This document shows positions 1-3,911 of a stretch of DNA of 6,400 nucleotides, in pieces; position 1 is the first letter of the stretch, and every line of letters starts with the position of its first letter. Source of the stretch: Solobacterium sp. (lineage in GTDB: Bacteria; Bacillota_I; Bacilli_A; Erysipelotrichales; Erysipelotrichaceae); the NCBI GenBank assembly GCA_017475415.1, contig JAFVFM010000233.1, forward strand, positions 1 through 6,400, given 5' to 3'. The translations under genes were made by a program, and so were the position numbers. The notes below the pieces were generated by a model. It was not told the origin of the DNA and did no database searches. It saw only the letters and a list, made by a program, of their open reading frames with translations.

Positions 1-885
1 TAATGTTTTTATAATGTTAAATAGAGAATAAATTGCCCAATAAAGAGACATAGCAGTTGGAAACGTTAAACCAAAGATAAGAATCATCGCAATCATAGAA
101 TATTGCATAGTTTGCATAGTATTGTTGATTTCTTGAGGCTTACGATGATGTTTTTCAGCTTCCTCTCTAGCTTTCTTTTTTTGTAAGTACATTGGTAAGA
201 ACATGGAACAAACTTGTAATATTGCCATGATAATAAAGAGAATTACATATGGCATACCACTCATGTCACCAGAGAATACTTTAGTAAATCCAACCGTAGG
301 TGGATTTTGTAAGATCATACCTAAGAATTCACCTTTTTGTACTGCATAGGATCTTTGTACAGCTTGATACATGGCAATAACAATAGGAAATTGAATAAAG
401 GTAGTTAATAATGTACCAAAAGGATTAATATCGTATTTCTTATAAACTGCATTTAATTCATTGCTCATACGCATACGCGATTGTTGGTCTGTTTTACCTT
501 CATATTTACGGTTAATACGATCTAGTTCAGGTTGAACCATCTGCATCTTTTGTTGAGCAAGTGTGGATTTTAGTGTTGCTAAAGATAGAACTGTATTTAA
601 GGCAAATGTAACTACTGCAACAGAGCCACCAACAGTTAATGGTACAGATAATGTATTGATTAACCAAGTAAGTGGATAAACAATAATTGCCTGAAACCAA
701 CTTTCATTAGACATAACATCCATGAAGCTTGTACGGAAAGTTCCTTCTCCTGCAATAGCTTCATGCCAAATATAGATTGTTTTACCTGTTTCATCAGCTG
801 GTATTCTACATCCTGAAGCGGAAATAGCGAATACAATCAATATGCTCATGAACAGCCATTTTTTCCATTGACTTTTAAATTTCAT
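1..885 (-). CDS. yidC: YidC/Oxa1-family membrane protein insertase (partial, C-terminus beyond the left edge)
   Basis: YidC inserts and folds membrane proteins, alone or with the Sec translocon, in the cytoplasmic membrane. My translation gives 295 codons from ATG at 883-885 and no stop before the edge. Residues 1-26 are a lipoprotein-type signal (basic start, hydrophobic run, ISASGC with Cys26), typical of Gram-positive YidC. The first core segment (about 63-106) contains YPLTWLINTL and the run TFALNTVLSLATLK. An amphipathic cytoplasmic hairpin follows (KSTLAQQKMQMVQPELDR to VYKKYDINP, about 107-155), then hydrophobic segments near 157-177, 212-232 and 259-295, with FPTAMSLYWAIYSLFN matching the family's last helices. 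The start has AAGGAG five bases upstream. It is the third gene of the rpmH-rnpA-yidC operon, 26 bases after rnpA. Oddity: the arginine of the hydrophilic groove, normally in a T-x-x-x-R context, is Asn97 here. Family identity is firm; only about the last tens of residues are missing. Confidence 0.95.
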   Translation of the reverse strand, partial: MKFKSQWKKWLFMSILIVFAISASGCRIPADETGKTIYIWHEAIAGEGTFRTSFMDVMSNESWFQAIIVYPLTWLINTLSVPLTVGGSVAVVTFALNTVLSLATLKSTLAQQKMQMVQPELDRINRKYEGKTDQQSRMRMSNELNAVYKKYDINPFGTLLTTFIQFPIVIAMYQAVQRSYAVQKGEFLGMILQNPPTVGFTKVFSGDMSGMPYVILFIIMAILQVCSMFLPMYLQKKKAREEAEKHHRKPQEINNTMQTMQYSMIAMILIFGLTFPTAMSLYWAIYSLFNIIKTL

Positions 886-911
886 ACTTTCTCCTTATAA
901 ACGCGCTATAA

Positions 912-1244
912 CTATTTAATTGTAGCTTTTAATACTGCTTTTTCCAAGTTATTTTTATTATCAAAATAACGTAAAGAAGTATATTCATGACGAACGATAA
1001 AGACTAAATCAAAAGGATAGTGAACTAAATCGATGGATTCCATACACATCATACGTACCTGCCTTTTGATTTTGTTTCTTTCTACTGCATTACCTATCTT
1101 TTTAGAAAGGGTAATGCCAATGCGTGCTTCTTCTTCTTTTTTTGGAAGAAAATACATGACAAAAGAAGGACAGACAACTTTTTGTCCTTGATGAATGAGT
1201 ATTTGAAACTCCTGTGCTTTTTTGACTCTGTTCTTCTTTTTCAT
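912..1244 (-). CDS. rnpA: Ribonuclease P protein component
   Basis: This small basic protein binds the catalytic RNA of RNase P and helps it remove the 5' leader of precursor tRNAs in the cytoplasm. At 110 residues it has the usual family length. The N-terminal KKNRVKKAQEF matches the conserved start of RnpA, RIGITLSKKIGNAVERNK (from about residue 41) includes the substrate-leader strand, and GNAVERNKIKRQVR is the arginine-rich RNR signature helix. The C-terminal half is less conserved but keeps the pattern DLVFIVRHE. An in-frame TAA sits two codons upstream of the ATG, so the start is fixed. The only ribosome binding site in reach, AAGGTGA at 1258-1264, is 13 bases from the ATG, longer than usual, and lies inside a hairpin that resembles a terminator. 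The gene follows rpmH by 29 bases and precedes yidC by 26 bases, the standard bacterial order. Confidence 0.97.
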   Translation of the reverse strand: MKKKNRVKKAQEFQILIHQGQKVVCPSFVMYFLPKKEEEARIGITLSKKIGNAVERNKIKRQVRMMCMESIDLVHYPFDLVFIVRHEYTSLRYFDNKNNLEKAVLKATIK

Positions 1245-1249
1245 AAGTT

Positions 1250-1275
1250 AAAAAAAGTCACCTTTCGGTAACTTT
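1250..1275 (-). terminator. Hairpin plus U-run between rpmH and rnpA: probable partial terminator or SD-masking element
   Basis: Read on the minus strand, AAAGTTACC (1275-1267), loop GAAA (1266-1263) and GGTGACTTT (1262-1254) form a 9-bp stem with one G-U pair, closed by a very stable C(GAAA)G tetraloop. A run of seven T (1256-1250), partly in the stem, follows directly. This is the shape of an intrinsic terminator. It begins within the rpmH stop codon, and its loop and 3' arm hold AAGGTGA, the only Shine-Dalgarno-like sequence for rnpA. I infer that it lowers rnpA-yidC expression relative to rpmH, by partial termination, by hiding the ribosome binding site, or both. Ribosomes ending rpmH would sit on its 5' arm. 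Confidence 0.7.
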
Positions 1276-1408
1276 AAGCAGATAATACCTTTCTACCTTT
1301 AGCACGACGTCTAGCTAGAACTTTACGTCCTCCAACTGTAGCCATACGTGCTCTAAAGCCGTGATTTGCTTTGGTTTTTCTCTTGCTTGGTTGGTATGTT
1401 CTCTTCAT
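1274..1408 (-). CDS. rpmH: 50S ribosomal protein L34
   Basis: L34 is a tiny, very basic protein of the large ribosomal subunit. The 44-residue product starts [20 protein letters not shown] and continues through [20 protein letters not shown], ending VLSA: the family signature over its full normal length. A GGAGGT ribosome binding site (1416-1421) lies seven bases before the ATG at 1406-1408. Another ATG four bases upstream (1410-1412) is in a different frame and does not encode L34. It is the first gene of an operon with rnpA and yidC, and is probably transcribed from the promoter at 1455-1483. Being first, ahead of a terminator-like hairpin, fits the much larger need for L34 than for RnpA or YidC. 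Confidence 0.98.
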   Translation of the reverse strand: MKRTYQPSKRKTKANHGFRARMATVGGRKVLARRRAKGRKVLSA

Positions 1409-1454
1409 TCATGCCACCTCCAATTTTTTTATATGTCGAAAACAATGCTATAAA

Positions 1455-1483
1455 ATAGTACTGAAAGAATGGCAAAAAGTCAA
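1455..1483 (-). promoter_or_regulatory. Candidate sigma-A promoter for rpmH-rnpA-yidC
   Basis: On the minus strand, TTGACT (1483-1478, five of six matches to the -35 consensus) is followed after 17 bases by TACTAT (1460-1455, four of six matches to the -10). Transcription would start near 1448, leaving a leader of about 40 bases with the GGAGGT site. It lies between the terminator of the VanY-like gene and rpmH, where an rpmH promoter is expected. The -10 is imperfect; an overlapping TATTTT is less well spaced. Confidence 0.65.
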
Positions 1484-1502
1484 TAAAATAAAGGAAATTT
1501 AT

Positions 1503-1526
1503 AAAAAAACCCAAGGTTTACTTGGG
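1503..1526 (-). terminator. Intrinsic terminator of the VanY-like gene
   Basis: On the minus strand, CCCAAG (1526-1521), a five-base loop, CTTGGG (1515-1510) and seven T (1509-1503) form a classical rho-independent terminator beginning seven bases after the TAA stop of the VanY-like gene. It separates that gene from the rpmH promoter just beyond it. The seven A on the left side are not followed by a U-run on the plus strand, so it acts in one direction only. Confidence 0.9.
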
Positions 1527-1533
1527 CAATCAT

Positions 1534-2388
1534 TTATTTGCTAATTTCATAATATTCTTCCATTGTATAATCTTCACCTCGTGAATACATGGAAGTAGAA
1601 GTTTTAACACCTACATAGCGATAATGCCATGGCATAAAAGAATAACCTGTAATTCTTTCCTTTCCTTCTGGATAACGAAGAATAAAACCATATTTATAGG
1701 CATTTTTCTTAAGCCACACTCCCGCTTTAGTTTCAGAAAAGGATACTACTTGTGCATTACTACTAGGATCATCTGTAAAATCTACAGCTAGGCCTGTTTG
1801 GTGTTCACTATAGCCAGCCTTAGGCATAACTTTATTGGCTTCTGTTTCGCCAATTAAAGTAACACGATCTTCATAATAATCCTTTTGCGTTTCATAAGAA
1901 ATATAACCATTTGTAATATATAAATTGATTTCTTCCTTTTGGGCAGCTTGAATTAATTCTTTTAATGGTTCTGCTGCAATATCTCTAATTTGAATTACGT
2001 CACTTGTACTATTTACATAAGGAGTAACTAGATTATCTGGTACATAATCAGAAGAAAGTGGATAATTTTTATTTACTAATAAGGTTTCACTTGTTAAAGA
2101 TGTTAAATATTCTGGAAGTGGGGTAGGAGCAGGTTCACTTGTTTCTGTAGTTGGCGAAGCAGAAGGCGTATTTGGCTTAATGGCAGCAGGATTTGCGTGA
2201 TAATAAAGGGAAATCAAAAATAGAATAGAAAATAAAAAGACAAGTAATAGGATGAAACGCTCTGTAGTAAGAATAACTTTCTTTCTTTTTTCCGCTTCCT
2301 TACGCTCTATTTTTTCTAAAGTAATAGGAAAAGATTCTTCCATTTTTTCTTCTATCATTTCTTTTTCTTCTTGTTTTATTTCTGTCAT
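1534..2388 (-). CDS. Membrane-anchored VanY-like (peptidase M15B) protein with altered active site
   Basis: M15B enzymes are zinc DD- or LD-carboxypeptidases that trim the terminal residue of peptidoglycan stem peptides outside the cell. I chose the ATG at 2386-2388 (284 residues) because GAGGT lies eight bases upstream; the longer reading adds 21 residues without a good ribosome binding site. Residues 1-43 are charged and cytoplasmic, about 44-63 is one membrane helix (signal anchor), and 66-93 is a Pro/Thr/Ser-rich wall-spanning linker. The domain opens with LVNKNYPLSSDYVP (104-117), typical of VanY. The S-x-H-x-x-G-x-A-x-D motif is intact as SEHQTGLAVD (194-203), giving zinc ligands His196 and Asp203; the third ligand is His255 in MPWHYRYVG. 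However, the usual E-x-W-H glutamate is Met252, and the S-G-Y-R-S motif reads NGYIS (160-164), so the usual arginine is Ile163. The fold is confident; enzymatic activity is doubtful. It is transcribed alone, divergent from the next gene. Confidence 0.88.
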   Translation of the reverse strand: MTEIKQEEKEMIEEKMEESFPITLEKIERKEAEKRKKVILTTERFILLLVFLFSILFLISLYYHANPAAIKPNTPSASPTTETSEPAPTPLPEYLTSLTSETLLVNKNYPLSSDYVPDNLVTPYVNSTSDVIQIRDIAAEPLKELIQAAQKEEINLYITNGYISYETQKDYYEDRVTLIGETEANKVMPKAGYSEHQTGLAVDFTDDPSSNAQVVSFSETKAGVWLKKNAYKYGFILRYPEGKERITGYSFMPWHYRYVGVKTSTSMYSRGEDYTMEEYYEISK

Positions 2389-2485
2389 AAAAATATACCT
2401 CGTACATTTTAGCACAAATATACAAGAGGAAAAAATGTGCAAGCCTAACAAATAGTGTAAAATAGATGAACAGGAGAAAAGAAAT
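2389..2485. promoter_or_regulatory. Divergent intergenic region, promoters for both flanking genes expected
   Basis: This 97-base gap separates two divergent genes and must hold a start for each unless transcription enters from further inside. Leftward, TAAAAT preceded by TGC (2411-2406, minus strand) looks like an extended -10. Rightward, TAAAAT (2458-2463) is the best -10. Neither has a good -35, and both would put the transcript start almost on the ribosome binding site (GAGGT at 2397-2401 leftward, AGGAG at 2472-2476 rightward), so these assignments are weak. Confidence 0.3.
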
Positions 2486-3301
2486 ATGAATAATGTAGTC
2501 GGAAGAATATATCCAATTGTAATGTATGTAGTTATGTTGTTTCTATTATTTAGAATATGGAAAACAGCACAAATGAATAAGAAAAATAGAGTAGTAATTG
2601 ATGCTGTAAAACTAATCGATATTAAAGATGATTTTTTTACATATATCGATACTCAATTAGAACAATTACAAGAACCAATATATATTGAAAAATTAAAAGT
2701 ATTAAAGTTCTGGGGTAAAGCTTATCATGACGAAATGGATAACTTTATTGAATTAATGAATAGTATTGATATGACTAAATTAGTTGTATTAAAAAAGAAT
2801 GGTGTAAGCATTAATGAACATGAAGATTCTTTCTTTTATATGTTACTTTCTATACCAAATATTCTTTATGGAAAAGGAAGAGTAGAAGAAAGACATCAAT
2901 TAGAAAAATATATGGATGAAATGAAGGAAGTCTTAGACCATCAACTTTCTTTCGATATAGCAAAAAATGCGAAGAAATATTATGACGAAGTGGAAGATAA
3001 GGGACAAGTATTCTTCGAAAAGGTAATGGAAGGTGATTATGGAGAATATGTATACAATAAATCTATGATTTCGATTTATAAGAATATTTGTAATGCTTTA
3101 TTACATAAACTTTATTTAGCTACTGATAATCCTAAACAAGAAGAAACAAAAGAAATGATATCTTCCTTTAATCAATCTGGTGTAGGTAACCGTTTCTTAA
3201 AGAATCTTAATCTTGTGATTGAAGAAAATAATGAGGAAGAAAATAGTGAAGAAGTAGTAGAAGAAACACAAGTAGAAAAGGAAGAGGCAAAAGAAGAATG
3301 A
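2486..3301 (+). CDS. Unrecognised membrane-anchored protein with acidic C-terminal tail
   Basis: I do not recognise this 271-residue protein. Residues about 8-24 (YPIVMYVVMLFLLFRIW) form one N-terminal membrane helix followed by a positive stretch (KTAQMNKKNR), so the rest should face the cytoplasm. The body (about 35-240) looks mainly helical, rich in charged and aromatic residues, with no cysteines near metal-binding patterns, no nucleotide-binding loop and no enzyme motif I can name. The last 27 residues contain 14 glutamates and are probably disordered. AGGAG lies nine bases before the ATG. Its TGA overlaps the pth start by four bases (ATGA), so the two are translationally coupled and share an operon with mfd. 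The acidic tail is encoded by an almost pyrimidine-free stretch that also supplies the pth ribosome binding site. Codon use resembles its neighbours. Function unknown; a cytoplasmic-side scaffold or binding role is only a guess. Confidence 0.85.
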   Translation: MNNVVGRIYPIVMYVVMLFLLFRIWKTAQMNKKNRVVIDAVKLIDIKDDFFTYIDTQLEQLQEPIYIEKLKVLKFWGKAYHDEMDNFIELMNSIDMTKLVVLKKNGVSINEHEDSFFYMLLSIPNILYGKGRVEERHQLEKYMDEMKEVLDHQLSFDIAKNAKKYYDEVEDKGQVFFEKVMEGDYGEYVYNKSMISIYKNICNALLHKLYLATDNPKQEETKEMISSFNQSGVGNRFLKNLNLVIEENNEEENSEEVVEETQVEKEEAKEE

Positions 3302-3891
3302 AGCTAATTGTAGGATTAGGTAATCCAGGTAAGGAATACCAAAACACCAGACACAATAGCGGATTTATGGTAATGGATAAATTAGAAAAAGATCTAAGTA
3401 TTCAATTAAATACCGAAAAATGGAAGGCTAGATATACAATTACATTTATCCATGGTGAAAAGGTATTACTCATGAAGCCTTTAACCTATATGAATGAGTC
3501 AGGATATGCAGTATCTTTGGCAGCACAATATTATGATATAGAACCAAAAGATATATTAGTTATACATGATGATATGGATTTACCTACAGGTTCCTTGCGC
3601 ATAAGAAAAAATGGTTCAGCAGGTGGCCAAAAGGGAATGAAGAGTATTATCCAGGCATTAGGTACACAAGATATACCGCGAATAAGAATAGGGGTAGGAC
3701 ATAGTGAACCAAAAAATCACGCTATCGTACCAGACTGGGTATTATCCCCAATACCTAAAAGTGAAAGAGAAGAATTTGAACATGCTTTAGAATATGCAGC
3801 ACAAGCAGCACAGGCATGGGTAAATGATGATATAGAACAAGTAATGACAAAATATAACATACGTATTAGTCATAAAGGAGAAAAAGAATAG
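3298..3891 (+). CDS. pth: Peptidyl-tRNA hydrolase
   Basis: Pth cleaves the ester bond of peptidyl-tRNAs that drop off ribosomes, recycling tRNA in the cytoplasm. The 197-residue length is normal. Family blocks appear in order: VGLGNPGKEYQNTRHNSGF (5-23) with Asn9 and catalytic His19; KPLTYMNESG (61-70) with Asn67; VIHDDMDLPTG (89-99) with Asp92 that activates the histidine; GSAGGQKGMKSI (107-118); and RIRIGVGH (129-136). These correspond to E. coli Asn10, His20, Asn68 and Asp93. In the fourth block the usual G-G-H-N-G is GGQKG, so the residues equivalent to His113 and Asn114 are Gln112 and Lys113. The core catalytic pair is kept, so it is probably active. The ATG overlaps the upstream stop; GAGG at 3284-3287 serves as ribosome binding site. 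Upstream of mfd, as in Bacillus (spoVC-mfd region). Confidence 0.96.
   Translation: MKLIVGLGNPGKEYQNTRHNSGFMVMDKLEKDLSIQLNTEKWKARYTITFIHGEKVLLMKPLTYMNESGYAVSLAAQYYDIEPKDILVIHDDMDLPTGSLRIRKNGSAGGQKGMKSIIQALGTQDIPRIRIGVGHSEPKNHAIVPDWVLSPIPKSEREEFEHALEYAAQAAQAWVNDDIEQVMTKYNIRISHKGEKE
3874..3890 (+). promoter_or_regulatory. Ribosome binding site pointing to an ATA codon ahead of mfd
   Basis: AAAGGAG (3874-3880) inside the end of pth is the only strong ribosome binding site before mfd. Seven bases after it comes ATA (3888-3890), in frame with mfd and overlapping the pth TAG. The first in-frame ATG is at 3912, 31 bases from this site and with no purine-rich SD of its own. A TAA in the mfd frame at 3873-3875 excludes any start further upstream. 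Confidence 0.55.
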
Positions 3892-3911
3892 CAAACGAAA
3901 TAGACACAAAA

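Noticed and set aside
561..571. TGTGGATTT inside yidC (and again near 4664 in mfd), resembling the reverse of a DnaA box
   Set aside because: Single imperfect copies inside coding sequence, not clustered and not beside dnaA; expected by chance.
1410..1412. ATG just upstream of the rpmH start
   Set aside because: It is out of frame with L34; the ATG at 1406-1408 has a good GGAGGT seven bases away and yields the exact L34 N-terminus.
2412..2440. GCACA and TGTGC arms in the divergent intergenic region as a possible operator
   Set aside because: Only five-base arms 19 bases apart, and the symmetry does not extend outward; too weak to call.
2252..2455. Plus-strand open frame over the start of the VanY-like gene
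   Set aside because: Antisense to a well-supported gene; its Ser/Phe-rich sequence mirrors the Glu/Lys-rich N-terminus.
3218..3298. Purine-rich GAA/GAG tract as a possible simple repeat
   Set aside because: Explained by the Glu-rich tail of the protein at 2486-3301; the units are irregular and it also supplies the pth ribosome binding site.
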